Shown here: in pieces, positions 42,354 through 53,579 of the stretch
How the letters are laid out: every line of letters starts with the position of its first letter
How positions within the stretch are numbered: the first letter of the stretch is position 1
Source of the DNA: JABDIP01 sp965227455
GTDB taxonomy: Bacteria > Pseudomonadota > Alphaproteobacteria > DSM-16000 > Inquilinaceae
DNA length: 64,000 nt
Direction of reading: 5' to 3'
NCBI GenBank assembly: GCA_965227455.1
Contig: OZ245752.1
Span: 4,030,001 to 4,094,000 of the forward strand
The notes under the pieces: model-generated
Databases searched by the model: none
Seen by the model: the letters and a program-made list of their open reading frames with translations, nothing else
What the model was told of the DNA's origin: nothing
Position numbers and translations under genes: made by a program

Positions 42354-43028
42354 ATGGCGCTGTATGTCAACAAATCCCGTGTAACCAAATGTGTCAGCGC
42401 GTCCGCGGCGGCCGTCCTGTGGCTGCTCGCGGCAGCGATTCCGGGTGCCGCGGCCGAACCCATCCGCCTGCTGGCGATCGGCGACAGCCTGACCGCAGGA
42501 TACGGCCTGCCGACCGATCAGTCATTCCCGGTGCAGCTGGAAGCGGCCCTGCGCGACCAGGGCTACGAGGTGGCCGTCATCAATGCCGGGGTCAGCGGCG
42601 ATACCACCGCCGGCGGCCTGGCGCGGCTGGACTGGGCCCTGGCGGACGCGCCGGACCTGGTGCTGCTGGAGCTGGGCGCCAATGACGGGCTGCGCGGCCT
42701 GGACCCGAACGACACGCGGCGCAATCTCGCCGCCATGCTGGAGCAGCTGACCGAACGGGGCATGCCCACCCTGCTGGCCGGCATGTATGCGCCGCCCAAT
42801 CTGGGCCGCGAATACGGCGCGGTGTTCAACGCCCTCTACCCGGAGCTGGCCGAGACCTATCAGGTGCCGCTCTATCCCTTCTTCCTGGACGGGGTTGCCG
42901 CGGTCGAGGCGCTGAACCAGGCCGACGGCATCCATCCCAACGGCCAGGGCGTGGCGGTGATCGTGGAGAGGATGCTGCCCTCGGTGATCGCGCTGATCGA
43001 GTCCGCCGGGCTGGCGCCGAGAGGCTAG
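42354..43028 (+). CDS. tesA: Arylesterase / lysophospholipase L1 (SGNH hydrolase)
   Basis: A 224-residue exported esterase. A signal peptide starting at MALYVNKSRVTKC and ending IPGAAA|EP; then the SGNH blocks: GDSLTAGYGLPTDQ (Ser), GVSGDTTAGG (Gly), LGANDGLRGL (Asn) and DGIHPN (Asp/His). The ATG at 42354 gives the best signal sequence, although an ATG at 42309 is also in frame. Located divergently from the YbbA/YbbP-like exporter, as in E. coli. Confidence 0.88.
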   Translation: MALYVNKSRVTKCVSASAAAVLWLLAAAIPGAAAEPIRLLAIGDSLTAGYGLPTDQSFPVQLEAALRDQGYEVAVINAGVSGDTTAGGLARLDWALADAPDLVLLELGANDGLRGLDPNDTRRNLAAMLEQLTERGMPTLLAGMYAPPNLGREYGAVFNALYPELAETYQVPLYPFFLDGVAAVEALNQADGIHPNGQGVAVIVERMLPSVIALIESAGLAPRG

Positions 43029-43144
43029 CGGCCCGACCCTCCCTTCCGTCAGCCGCCAATTGCGGTTATACCGTCCGGCCGTTTTGCCCGATCGAAGGCC
43101 CAGGCGGTCCCCAATGAGACCGACCATAAGACAGGGAGTCCCCC

Positions 43145-44182
43145 ATGCAGTACCGCCCCCTCGGCCGCACCGGCCTCAATGTCAGCGCCGTGTGCCTGGG
43201 CACCATGACCTGGGGCAACCAGAACAGCGAGGCGGAGGCCCACGAGCAGCTGGACTACGCGCTGGACCAGGGCGTCAACTTCATCGATACGGCGGAGATG
43301 TATGCGGTCCCGGTCTCGGCCGACCACTACGGCAAGACTGAGCAATACATCGGCACCTGGCTCGCGGCCCGGGGCAACCGCGAAAAGGTCATCCTGGCGA
43401 CCAAGGTCAGCGGCCCCTCTAATCGCCCCTTCGTGCGGGACGGCAACTCGCGGCTGGATGCGAAAAACATCAATGCCGCCATCGATGCCAGCCTGGAACG
43501 GCTGCAGACCGACTATGTCGACCTCTACCAGCTGCACTGGCCGGACCGGAACACCAACTTCTTCGGCAAGCTCGGCTTCGTGCATTCCTCCGACGAGGAC
43601 ATGATCCCGCCGGAGGAGACCCTGGAGGCGCTGGACGGGCTGGTTAGGTCCGGCAAGGTGCGCCATGTCGGGCTGTCGAACGAGACGCCCTGGGGGGTCA
43701 TGGAGTTCCTCAAGGTGTCGGAAGCTCGCGGCTGGCCGCGCATGGCCTCGGTGCAGAACCCGTACAGCCTGGTCAACCGCACGTTCGAGGTCGGTCTGGC
43801 GGAGCCCGCCCTGCGTGAGGATTGCGGCCTGCTGGCCTATGCGCCGCAGGCGGCCGGCTGGCTTTCCGGCAAATACCTCAACGGCGCCCTGCCGGAAGGG
43901 AGCCGCAAGGCGGTGTTCAACCAGAAGAGCCGCTACGACAATCCGCGCGGCGAGGCGGCCATCGCGAAATACGTGGCGATCGCCCGCACGCACGGGCTCG
44001 ACCCCTGCCAGATGGCGGTCTCCTTCGTGCTGTCCCGGCCCTTCACCACCGCCGCCATCATCGGTGCCACGACCATGACACAGTTGCGCACCGCAATCGG
44101 GTCCATGGACGTGACCCTGCCCCCGACCGTGCTCGAGGAAATCGAAGCGGTCCACGCCGACAACCCCAACCCGTGCCCCTAA
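43145..44182 (+). CDS. Aldo/keto reductase (Tas-like)
   Basis: A 345-residue NADPH-dependent TIM-barrel oxidoreductase. MQYRPLGRTGLNVSAVCLGT at the start, catalytic Asp and Tyr in FIDTAEMY, Lys in LATKVSGP and His in LYQLHWPD. The long insert NTNFFGKLGFVHSSDEDMIP and the overall length match E. coli Tas and related proteins. AGGGAG precedes the ATG. Substrate unknown. It precedes thpR by 10 bases. Confidence 0.9.
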   Translation: MQYRPLGRTGLNVSAVCLGTMTWGNQNSEAEAHEQLDYALDQGVNFIDTAEMYAVPVSADHYGKTEQYIGTWLAARGNREKVILATKVSGPSNRPFVRDGNSRLDAKNINAAIDASLERLQTDYVDLYQLHWPDRNTNFFGKLGFVHSSDEDMIPPEETLEALDGLVRSGKVRHVGLSNETPWGVMEFLKVSEARGWPRMASVQNPYSLVNRTFEVGLAEPALREDCGLLAYAPQAAGWLSGKYLNGALPEGSRKAVFNQKSRYDNPRGEAAIAKYVAIARTHGLDPCQMAVSFVLSRPFTTAAIIGATTMTQLRTAIGSMDVTLPPTVLEEIEAVHADNPNPCP

Positions 44183-44191
44183 GGCTATGCC

Positions 44192-44800
44192 ATGCCACGC
44201 CTATTCGTTGCTCTGGAGATCCCCGGCCCGGTCCGGGAACGGCTGGCCCTGGTGCAGGGCGGGGTGCCCGGTGCCCGCTGGGTAAGGCCGGAGAACCTGC
44301 ATCTCAGCCTGCGCTTCATCGGCGAAGTCGATGAGCATGCGGCCGCCGACCTGGACGCCCAGCTCGGCCGCATTGCCGCCGACGGTTTCGACCTCAGAAT
44401 CGCCGATGTCGGCAGCTTCGGCCCCGACCGCAGCCCGACCGTGCTCTGGGCCGGCGTGCCGCGTAGCGAATCCCTGCAGCATCTGCGCGACAAGGTCGAC
44501 CGGGCCGTCGTGGCCGCCGGCCTCTCCGCCGACGACCGCAAGTTCAAGCCCCATGTCACCCTGGCGCGGCTGAAGAACGGCCGGCGCGACCGGGTCCATC
44601 GCTGGCTGTCCGACAACGCCTTCCTGTCGACCGCGCCCTTCCCGGTCGACCGCTTCGTGCTGTTCCGCAGCCATTTGAACCGCGATGGGGCAAGCTATGA
44701 GGCGCTGGCGGAGTATCCGCTGGCGACGGCCTTCGTTGCCGATGCCGGAATGGCCGATGGGTCGTGGAGCGGGGCGGCAGCCGAAGGCGCCTCGGACTAG
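44192..44800 (+). CDS. thpR: RNA 2',3'-cyclic phosphodiesterase (2'-5' RNA ligase family)
   Basis: A 202-residue protein of the 2H phosphoesterase family. The two His motifs are HLSLRF (in PENLHLSLRFIGEVDE) and HVTLAR (in KFKPHVTLARLKNG). Hydrolyses 2',3'-cyclic phosphates; the ligase activity of relatives is weak. The start MPRLFVALEIPGPVRERLAL is typical. Probably co-transcribed with the aldo/keto reductase. Confidence 0.9.
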   Translation: MPRLFVALEIPGPVRERLALVQGGVPGARWVRPENLHLSLRFIGEVDEHAAADLDAQLGRIAADGFDLRIADVGSFGPDRSPTVLWAGVPRSESLQHLRDKVDRAVVAAGLSADDRKFKPHVTLARLKNGRRDRVHRWLSDNAFLSTAPFPVDRFVLFRSHLNRDGASYEALAEYPLATAFVADAGMADGSWSGAAAEGASD

Positions 44801-44857
44801 GTAACGCCGATTGCCTTCGCGAACCTAACTCGCAATAGGCCGAGATCGGATACGCCG

Positions 44858-45349
44858 TCAACCTGCCATAGGATCGGGCAGACCCGTCTGCCGCACCAAC
44901 TGCCGACGCAATTGATCGAGATCGGCAAGGGTGGAGACAGTGAGGGATCGGCCCTCCCTAGATATCAGCCGGAAGGGCCTGCCTGGCGCGGCTCTTTGGT
45001 CCGGCTTAATCTCAGCAATCTCATCGAGCCACATCTCCATCTGCCGCTTGGAAACCAGTCCGCGACGGTACACCACTCGACGATCGGTGATGACGATCTC
45101 CATCGCCCGATAGACGATGAAGAATGTCAGAACAGCGCCGCCCAGAGCCGCCCAGGCGATGACTGCCATCTGGCGCCAGAGAGGCTGCCAGTGGGATTCG
45201 AAGATGAGGCCGCTCAATGCGGCTCCCAAGGGTATCGCGACGATAATCGAGACGGCGCTGCCGCTTGCGAGGATCTTTGCGCCCTTGGTCGTCTGTCTGG
45301 ATCTGTGGAGGATGGTTTCGCCTGGATGCAACTGCAGCCAATCGACCAT
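44858..45349 (-). CDS. Hypothetical membrane protein with PH-like (YdbS/bPH2-like) domain
   Basis: About 163 residues with two adjacent membrane segments (SAVSIIVAIPLGAALSGLIF and MAVIAWAALGGAVLTFFIVY) followed by ITDRRVVYRRGLVSKRQMEM, a small beta-rich domain as in bacterial PH proteins. GGAG six bases before the ATG at 45349 decides the start. Family function unknown. Located alone between thpR and ubiH. Confidence 0.65.
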   Translation of the reverse strand: MVDWLQLHPGETILHRSRQTTKGAKILASGSAVSIIVAIPLGAALSGLIFESHWQPLWRQMAVIAWAALGGAVLTFFIVYRAMEIVITDRRVVYRRGLVSKRQMEMWLDEIAEIKPDQRAAPGRPFRLISREGRSLTVSTLADLDQLRRQLVRQTGLPDPMAG

Positions 45350-45484
45350 CACCAGCTCCGCCTTCTGTGCATCCGTCCCGATCTCAACCGGAAATCTTGG
45401 GGCGAAATCAATGCCAAGTAATTCTATTTTCGCGCAATGCTAGCGACCGTCGGTTAAGGGATTGCTTACCTTAGATATCACGCT

Positions 45485-46738
45485 CTATAGCGCCTCGCCC
45501 TTGACCAGGCGCGGTAGGGTGCCGGAAAGGCCCATGGCGTCGTGGAAGATGCGGCGCTTCAGGCCCGGCAGGCGGTTGATGACTGCCAGACCGACATCGC
45601 GGGCGGCCTTCAACGGCGGCACCGAATTGGCGAACAGGCGGTAGAAGCTGTCGGTGCTGGCGATGGTGGTCATGACGTCCACCCGGCGCCAGCGCTCGTA
45701 ACGGCGCAGCAGACCGGCATCGCCGATGTCGAGGCCGAGCCGGCGGGCGTCGGCCACCACCTCCGCCAGGGCGGCGGCGTCGCGCATGCTCAGGTTCAGG
45801 CCCTGGGCGGCGATCGGGTGCACCGCGTGCGCCGCCTCGCCCATCAAGGCCAGCCGGTCGCCCACATAGCGCCGCGCATGCAGGCCGGAGAGCGGATAAT
45901 CGAAACGCTTGCCGACCTGGCTGACGGTGCCAAGCCGGCTGCCGCAGCGGCGCTGCAACTCCGCATCGAAGGCCGCCTGCGGCAGCTCCATGTAGAGCGG
46001 CGCGTCCCGGCGGCGCTCGCACCAGATGATCGCCGAGCGGTGCCGGCCGTCCGGCAGGTCGGGCATCGGCACCAGGGCGAAGGGGCCGGAGGGCATCACA
46101 TGCTCTACCGCCACGCCGTCATGGGGCCGGTCATGGGCGACGACGCAGGCGATGGCGGTCTGGTCGTACTGCCAATGCCGGGTGCGAATGCCGGACCAGG
46201 CCCGGGTCGGGGATTGCCGACCATCGGCGCCGACCAGGAGCGCGGCGCGGACCGTGCGGCCGTCCTCCAGCTCCACGACGATGCGGCCGCCCTGCCGGTC
46301 GAAGCCGGTGACCGGCGCCGGCGCCAGATGGGTCACCGAGGGCAAGTCCTCCAGCCGGTCTAGCAGACCCGCACGAAGCTCGCCATTGTCCACATTGTAG
46401 CCATAGGGATGGTCGCCGATATCGGCCGGGTCGACCTGCAGGACCAGCGGCGACCAGTTGTCGGCGATATGCAGCCCGGTGATGGCCTCGGCGCTGGGCT
46501 CGACCCGCGGCCAGGCGCCCACACCTTGCAGCACCCGGATCGATCCATAGGTCAGCGCCGTGGTCCGGTCGCCCTCGCCTGGCGCGGCACGGACCGCGGG
46601 CGGCGCCCGGTCGATCACCACGGTCGGCAGCCCCGCCGTTCCCAGGGCCGCGGCCAGTGTCAGGCCGGCGGCACCGCCGCCGACCACAACGATCTCGGTG
46701 TCCAGCGACCCGCCGCTGGTGCGTGTTGCTCTTGCCAT
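45485..46738 (-). CDS. FAD-dependent ubiquinone biosynthesis hydroxylase (UbiH/UbiF/Coq6 family)
   Basis: A 417-residue monooxygenase. The FAD motif is IVVVGGGAAGLTLAAALGTA at the N-terminus, the NAD(P)-FAD region has LLVGADGRQSPTR, and the C-terminal FAD motif reads LALMGEAAHAVHPIAAQGLN with LSMRDAAALAEV. These are diagnostic for UbiH/UbiF/Coq6 ring hydroxylases. Which ring position it hydroxylates cannot be read from sequence. The start used is the ATG at 46738 (MARATRTSGGSLDTE). A palindrome sits in the divergent region towards glnK. Confidence 0.9.
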   Translation of the reverse strand: MARATRTSGGSLDTEIVVVGGGAAGLTLAAALGTAGLPTVVIDRAPPAVRAAPGEGDRTTALTYGSIRVLQGVGAWPRVEPSAEAITGLHIADNWSPLVLQVDPADIGDHPYGYNVDNGELRAGLLDRLEDLPSVTHLAPAPVTGFDRQGGRIVVELEDGRTVRAALLVGADGRQSPTRAWSGIRTRHWQYDQTAIACVVAHDRPHDGVAVEHVMPSGPFALVPMPDLPDGRHRSAIIWCERRRDAPLYMELPQAAFDAELQRRCGSRLGTVSQVGKRFDYPLSGLHARRYVGDRLALMGEAAHAVHPIAAQGLNLSMRDAAALAEVVADARRLGLDIGDAGLLRRYERWRRVDVMTTIASTDSFYRLFANSVPPLKAARDVGLAVINRLPGLKRRIFHDAMGLSGTLPRLVKGEAL

Positions 46739-46800
46739 GCACCGAACATCGTCCGGCACCGGTCGCTTGTCCAGTGCGCGGCGGACAATCCTGCTGATGA

Positions 46801-46829
46801 ATTCTTAGGCATTGCCTAATTCTTAGGCA
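46801..46829. promoter_or_regulatory. Palindrome plus direct repeat upstream of glnK and ubiH
   Basis: TTAGGCA-T-TGCCTAA at 46805-46819 is a perfect 7+1+7 palindrome. The 11-mer ATTCTTAGGCA occurs at 46801-46811 and again at 46819-46829, 18 bases apart. Two half-sites on one helical face and a palindrome suggest a dimeric regulator binding site. It lies 62-90 bases upstream of the ubiH start and about 180 bases upstream of glnK. Confidence 0.55.
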
Positions 46830-46915
46830 GAGCCGCGCCTGTTTGTTGGGCTTGCTTCCACCCAGCCCCTTCATAAGCCGCTGAATCATTTTACTTTTCC
46901 CGCATCAGGCAAAGC

Positions 46916-46930
46916 CGGCACGGAACTTGA
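46916..46930 (+). promoter_or_regulatory. Candidate sigma-54 promoter of glnK-amtB
   Basis: CGGCACGGAACTTGA compares with the -24/-12 consensus TGGCACG-N4-TTGC: the GG and CACG at -24 and TTG at -12 match with the correct spacing, but the first T is C and the final C of the -12 GC element is A. It lies 80 bases before the glnK ATG. Nitrogen control of glnK-amtB through NtrC is usual in this group, which supports the call. Confidence 0.55.
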
Positions 46931-47010
46931 ATTACGTGATGGGTTCGCCGAGGGGCGAAGGGATTCGCATGGCCGGATCCCGGGCGACGCAAACAGGCAG
47001 GGGACAAGAC

Positions 47011-47349
47011 ATGAAGCTGGTCATGGCCATCATCAAGCCTTTCAAGCTGGACGAGGTGCGTGAGTCGCTGACCGCCCTCGGCCTGCAGGGCCTGACCGTT
47101 GGCGAGGTCAAGGGATTCGGACGGCAGAAGGGCCAGACCGAGATCTACCGCGGCGCGGAGTACTCGGTGAGCTTTCTGCCGAAAGTGAAGATCGAGGTCG
47201 TTGTGACCGACGATATGGCCGAGCGGGTCGTGGAGGCGATCCAGAAATCGGCCAATACCGGTCGCATCGGCGACGGCAAGATTTTTGTTCTGGACGTTCC
47301 GACCGCTGTTCGGATCCGGACGGGAGAGACCAACGCGGAGGCGCTGTAA
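47011..47349 (+). CDS. glnK: Nitrogen regulatory PII protein GlnK
   Basis: A 112-residue PII signal protein. MKLVMAIIKPFKLDEVRESL at the start, the T-loop with uridylylated Tyr in EIYRGAEYSVSFLPKV and the C-terminal GRIGDGKIFVLDVPTAVRIR. It senses 2-oxoglutarate and ATP/ADP and binds the ammonium channel encoded 2 bases downstream. AGGGGA precedes the ATG at 47011. Confidence 0.96.
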   Translation: MKLVMAIIKPFKLDEVRESLTALGLQGLTVGEVKGFGRQKGQTEIYRGAEYSVSFLPKVKIEVVVTDDMAERVVEAIQKSANTGRIGDGKIFVLDVPTAVRIRTGETNAEAL

Positions 47350-47351
47350 CG

Positions 47352-48725
47352 ATGAGTAAGAGTATCCCGATGAAGAGGCTGGGCGTGGGAGGCGCCGCGC
47401 TGGCGGTGTCGATGCTGGCGGGCCCGGCCCTGGCTCAGGAGGCCGCGGCCGGCGTTTCGCCGGAAACCGCCTTCGTGTTCAACACCTTCTCGTTCCTGGT
47501 GAACGGCTTCCTGGTGATGTGGATGGCCGCCGGTTTCGCCATGCTGGAATCCGGCCTGGTGCGCACCAAGAACACCGCGGCGATCTGCCTGAAGAACATC
47601 GCGCTCTATTCGATCGCCGGCATCATGTACTACCTGATCGGCTATGACCTGATGTACACCGGCGTCGACGGCGGCTACATCGGCAGCTTCTCGCTGCTCT
47701 ACAACCCGGCCGGCGCCGAGGCGGAACTGCTGGGCGGCAGCGAGGATCCGGAGGTCCTGGCCGCGGTGGTCGGCAACGGCTATTCGCAGATGTCCGACTG
47801 GTTCTTCCAGATGGTCTTCGTCGCGACCGCCGCGTCGATCGTGTCGGGCACCCTGGCCGAGCGCATCAAGGTCTGGCCGTTCATGGCCTTCGTGGTGGTT
47901 CTGGCCGGCTTCCTGTATCCGATCCAGGGTTCCTGGACCTGGGGCGCGGGCTGGCTGTCCGAGATGGGCTTCAGCGATTTCGCCGGCTCGACCATCGTGC
48001 ACTCGGTCGGCGGCTGGTGCGCCCTGACCGGCGCGCTGATCCTGGGCGCCCGCAAGGGCAAGTTCAGCGCCACCGGCGCGGTGCACCCGATGCCGGGCGC
48101 CAACCTGCCGCTGGCCACCCTGGGCACGTTCATCCTGTGGCTCGGCTGGTTCGGCTTCAATGGCGGCTCGCAGCTGGCGCTGGGTTCCGCGGCCGACGCC
48201 GCCTGGATGGCCGTGGTCTACGTCAACACCAACCTGGCGGCAGCCGGCGGCGTGGTGGCGGCGATGGCGCTCAGCCAGCTCATGTTCAAGAAGATGGACC
48301 TGACCTTCGCCCTGAACGGCGCCATTGCCGGTCTGGTGTCGATCACCGCCGGTCCCGATCTGACCAACCACCTGATGTCGATCATCATCGGCGCCATCGG
48401 CGGCGCCCTGGTGGTGGTCGCGGTGCCGCTGATCGACAAGCTGAAGATCGACGACGTGGTCGGCGCCATCTCGGCCCACCTGGTCGCCGGCATCTGGGGC
48501 ACGCTGGCCGTCGGCATCTTCGGCGGCGGTGACATCGTGGTGCAGGTGATCGGCATCCTGGCCATCGGCCTGTTCATGGTGGCGACCAGCACGGTGATGT
48601 GGATGCTGCTGAAATTCACTGTCGGCATCCGTGTCACCGAAGAGGAAGAAGAGCTTGGCCTGGACAAGGCCGAGCTGGGCATGGAGGCCTATCCGGAGTT
48701 CGGTCAGGGGTCGCAGCGGGTCTAA
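47352..48725 (+). CDS. amtB: Ammonium transporter AmtB
   Basis: A 457-residue channel with an N-terminal signal-like segment (LAVSMLAGPALAQE) and eleven hydrophobic segments. The conserved blocks are NTFSFLVNGFLVMWMAAGFA, MLESGLVRTKNTA, FQMVFVATAASIVSGTLAER, TIVHSVGGWCALTGALILGA and SAHLVAGIWGTLAVGIFG. The His pair of the pore is in TIVHS and AHLVAG. Uptake of ammonium; regulated by GlnK. A strong terminator follows. Confidence 0.96.
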   Translation: MSKSIPMKRLGVGGAALAVSMLAGPALAQEAAAGVSPETAFVFNTFSFLVNGFLVMWMAAGFAMLESGLVRTKNTAAICLKNIALYSIAGIMYYLIGYDLMYTGVDGGYIGSFSLLYNPAGAEAELLGGSEDPEVLAAVVGNGYSQMSDWFFQMVFVATAASIVSGTLAERIKVWPFMAFVVVLAGFLYPIQGSWTWGAGWLSEMGFSDFAGSTIVHSVGGWCALTGALILGARKGKFSATGAVHPMPGANLPLATLGTFILWLGWFGFNGGSQLALGSAADAAWMAVVYVNTNLAAAGGVVAAMALSQLMFKKMDLTFALNGAIAGLVSITAGPDLTNHLMSIIIGAIGGALVVVAVPLIDKLKIDDVVGAISAHLVAGIWGTLAVGIFGGGDIVVQVIGILAIGLFMVATSTVMWMLLKFTVGIRVTEEEEELGLDKAELGMEAYPEFGQGSQRV

Positions 48726-48799
48726 CCCGGGCAACCCCTACCACTGGCGGCGGGCGGCGCCGGACCCGAACCGGGGCCGTCCACTTCCTCCCGCGACTT

Positions 48800-48831
48800 G
48801 GGCGGACCAGAGCGGTCCGCCCTTTCTTTTT
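48800..48831 (+). terminator. Rho-independent terminator of glnK-amtB
   Basis: GGGCGGACC and GGTCCGCCC form a perfect 9-bp stem with a 5-base loop, followed at once by TTTCTTTTTG. It is the most classical terminator in the window. Confidence 0.95.
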
Positions 48832-48847
48832 GTCCGGACGCTGGCAG

Positions 48848-48885
48848 TTCGTTAAACGAAATTTGCAGGACTCCATGCAAACTGG
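48848..48885. promoter_or_regulatory. Two adjacent palindromes between amtB and the aminotransferase
   Basis: TTCGTTAAACGAA (48848-48860), followed by TTTGCA...TGCAAA with an 8-base spacer. They lie 110-150 bases before the aminotransferase start in a locally AT-rich stretch and look like a promoter/operator region. No regulator can be named. Confidence 0.35.
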
Positions 48886-48996
48886 CCGGAATCGCTTCAA
48901 GAGTCGGTTCGGAGCGTGGCCTTGTTTCCGCCATCGGCGGGACATAGGATCGCGACCGCCCGGCAAAGGGTCTTCAAGGACGCAATAGCGCTCGAC

Positions 48997-50274
48997 ATGG
49001 TGGCATCGCCGCAGATCAACCTCCGTCTGGAGGAGCTGACGAACTATCCGTTCGCCCGGCTGAGGTCGCTGCTCGACGGCATCGACCCGCCGGCGGGCAC
49101 GCCGCCGCTGGCCATGTCCATCGGCGAGCCGCAGCACACTGCCCCGGAGCTGATCGGCGAGGCCCTGGCCGCCCATTCCGACGACTGGAACCGCTACCCG
49201 CCGATCGCCGGAACCGAGGATTTCCGCGACGCCGCCGCGGACTGGCTGGAACGCCGGTTCCGGCTCCCCTCCGGGCTGGTCGACCGCGATCGCGGGCTGT
49301 TGCCGGTCTCCGGAACCCGCGAGGCGCTGTTCCTGACGGCCCAGCTCGCGGTCTCGCCGCGCCGGGACGGCGTGGTGCCGGCGGTCTGCCTGCCCAACCC
49401 CTTCTATGCCGCCTATGAGGGTGCCGCGGTGATGGCCGGAGCAGAGCCGGTCTTCCTGGAGGCCACCGCCGCGACCGGCTTCCTCCCCGATCTCGACGCC
49501 CTGACGCCGGACCTGCTGGACCGCACGGCACTCTTCTATTTCTGCAGCCCCTCCAACCCGCAGGGCGCCGTCGCCGATCTCGCCTATCTGCAACGGCTGA
49601 TCGGCCTGGCCCGGCGCCATGGCTTCGTGCTGGCGATCGACGAATGCTACGCGGAGATCTACGATTCCGCACCGCCGCCCGGCGGGCTGGAGGCGGCCGC
49701 CGGGATCGATGGCGGCGCCCTGGACAACCTCCTGGTCTTCCACTCCCTCTCGAAACGGTCCAGCGCGGCGGGGCTGCGCTCCGGATTCGTTGCCGGCGAC
49801 CCCGCCCTGATCGCCGATTTCGCCAGGCTGCGCGCCTTCTCCGCCGCCGGCATGCCGCTGCCGGTCCTGGCCGCCTCGGCCGCCCTGTGGCGCGATGACG
49901 CGCATGTGGAGGAGAACCGGGCCCGCTACCGGGCCAAATTCGATCTCGCCGAGTCCGCGCTGGGCGACCGCGACGGCTATGTACGGCCCGCCGGCGGCTT
50001 CTTCCTGTGGCTCGATCTCGGCCCCGGGGGCGATGGCGAACTGGCGGCGCGGACGCTGTGGCGCGAGGCCGGCATCAAGGTGCTGCCCGGCGCCTATTTG
50101 ACCCGGCCGGATGCCGACGGTATCAATCGCGGAAGCCGCTACATCCGCATCGCCCTGGTGCATGACGAGCCGGTGCTGGCGGCCGCCCTGCCCCGCCTGG
50201 CCGAATGCCTCGGCGCGGCCGCGGGGGCCGAAGGCCGACCGGCCGCCGAGACAGTTCTGACGACGAGTCCGTAG
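48997..50274 (+). CDS. PLP-dependent aminotransferase, DapC-like
   Basis: A 425-residue fold-type I aminotransferase. The PLP Lys is in HSLSKRSSAAGLRSGF, with SPSNPQGAVADLAYLQRLIG and IDECYAEIYD upstream. It belongs to the group that includes N-succinyldiaminopimelate aminotransferase (DapC), for which lysine/peptidoglycan biosynthesis would be the role; the family assignment is firmer than the substrate. The start is the ATG at 48997 (MVASPQINLRLEELTNYPFA). It precedes ftsK by 9 bases. Confidence 0.85.
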   Translation: MVASPQINLRLEELTNYPFARLRSLLDGIDPPAGTPPLAMSIGEPQHTAPELIGEALAAHSDDWNRYPPIAGTEDFRDAAADWLERRFRLPSGLVDRDRGLLPVSGTREALFLTAQLAVSPRRDGVVPAVCLPNPFYAAYEGAAVMAGAEPVFLEATAATGFLPDLDALTPDLLDRTALFYFCSPSNPQGAVADLAYLQRLIGLARRHGFVLAIDECYAEIYDSAPPPGGLEAAAGIDGGALDNLLVFHSLSKRSSAAGLRSGFVAGDPALIADFARLRAFSAAGMPLPVLAASAALWRDDAHVEENRARYRAKFDLAESALGDRDGYVRPAGGFFLWLDLGPGGDGELAARTLWREAGIKVLPGAYLTRPDADGINRGSRYIRIALVHDEPVLAAALPRLAECLGAAAGAEGRPAAETVLTTSP

Positions 50275-50283
50275 GAACCGGAG

Positions 50284-52712
<2,429 letters not shown>

Positions 52713-52713
<1 letters not shown>

Positions 52714-52847
52714 GCCCCTCCCCTCTTCCCACCGTCACCGCCTTCATTCGTCGTCCCTAGGTCGAGCCCGGGGACGATGCGGATTTATCGTGGCGATACC
52801 GCTCCCATGCCGCACTTCCGCCAAAGACCGGCGGCAACCATTGCCCC
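52713..52847. repeat. Degenerate intergenic repeat between ftsK and lolA
   Basis: TCGTCCC (52758-52764) and GGGACGA (52782-52788 region) flank a 17-19 base loop containing CTAGGTCGAGCCC. This resembles the common CCCGGGCTTGACCCGGGG alphaproteobacterial element but is decayed. The positions are approximate. Confidence 0.4.
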
Positions 52848-53480
52848 ATGAAGATGGTTGGGACATTCGTCGGTACCGTGCTGGCAGCGCTGCTGCTCGC
52901 CGGGCCGGCCGCCGCGCAATTGCCGCTCGCCGCGACTGACGCCGAAGTGGTTCGGCGCGTCGAAGCCTATCTGGAAGACCTGACGACGGTGCAGGCGCGA
53001 TTCGTGCAGCACAGCCAGGCCGGCGGCTTCGCCCAGGGCACCTTCTACCTGTCCCGGCCCGGGCGGATGCGGATCGAATACGATCCGCCGATCCCGTTCC
53101 TCTATGTGGCCGACGGGTTCTGGCTGACCTTCTGGGATGAGGAGCTGAAGCAGCGCACGGATGTGCCGCTCGGCTCGACCCTGGCGGATTTCCTGATTCG
53201 CGAGGATGTCAGCCTGACCGGCGACGTCACCGTCCAGGATATCCGGCGCTCGAACCAGCTCGGCGAGGTCGAGCTCGACCTGATCCAGACCGACGATCCG
53301 GGTGCCGGCATGCTGACCCTGGTCTTCGCCGACGAGCCGATGGCCTTCAAGCGCTGGACGGTGCTGGACGCCCAGGGTCTGTTCACCGAGGTGACCCTCA
53401 ACGAGCCGGTCTACGGGCTGGCCCTCGACGGCGACCTGTTCCGCGCGCCCCGCCCGCCCCGCCGCAACCGCGACGACTGA
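52848..53480 (+). CDS. lolA: Outer-membrane lipoprotein carrier protein LolA
   Basis: A 210-residue periplasmic carrier with a signal peptide (MKMVGTFVGTVLAALLLAGP ending near AAAQ). The half-barrel blocks include VRRVEAYLEDLTTVQARFVQ, GTFYLSRPGRMRIEYDPPIP and TLVFADEPMAFKRWTVLDAQ. The gene order ftsK-lolA is typical for alphaproteobacteria and supports the call. The C-terminus APRPPRRNRDD is a basic tail. Confidence 0.9.
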   Translation: MKMVGTFVGTVLAALLLAGPAAAQLPLAATDAEVVRRVEAYLEDLTTVQARFVQHSQAGGFAQGTFYLSRPGRMRIEYDPPIPFLYVADGFWLTFWDEELKQRTDVPLGSTLADFLIREDVSLTGDVTVQDIRRSNQLGEVELDLIQTDDPGAGMLTLVFADEPMAFKRWTVLDAQGLFTEVTLNEPVYGLALDGDLFRAPRPPRRNRDD

Positions 53481-53579
53481 GGGCGAACCGCTATCAGCGG
53501 CCGGAACGGGAAGCGCCCCCACCCCGTTCCTGGGATGAGGGCGCTGTTCGCCAACAGGCCACACTGAACGCCTGGGCGA

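Noticed and set aside
39064..45000. Defence or mobile island around the ABC exporter and TesA
   Set aside because: The tesA/ybbA/ybbP arrangement is conserved in proteobacteria and the surrounding genes are ordinary metabolism.
46807..46819. NtrC binding site upstream of glnK
   Set aside because: The palindrome TTAGGCATTGCCTAA does not match the NtrC consensus GCACC-N5-GGTGC, so it was listed only as an unassigned operator.
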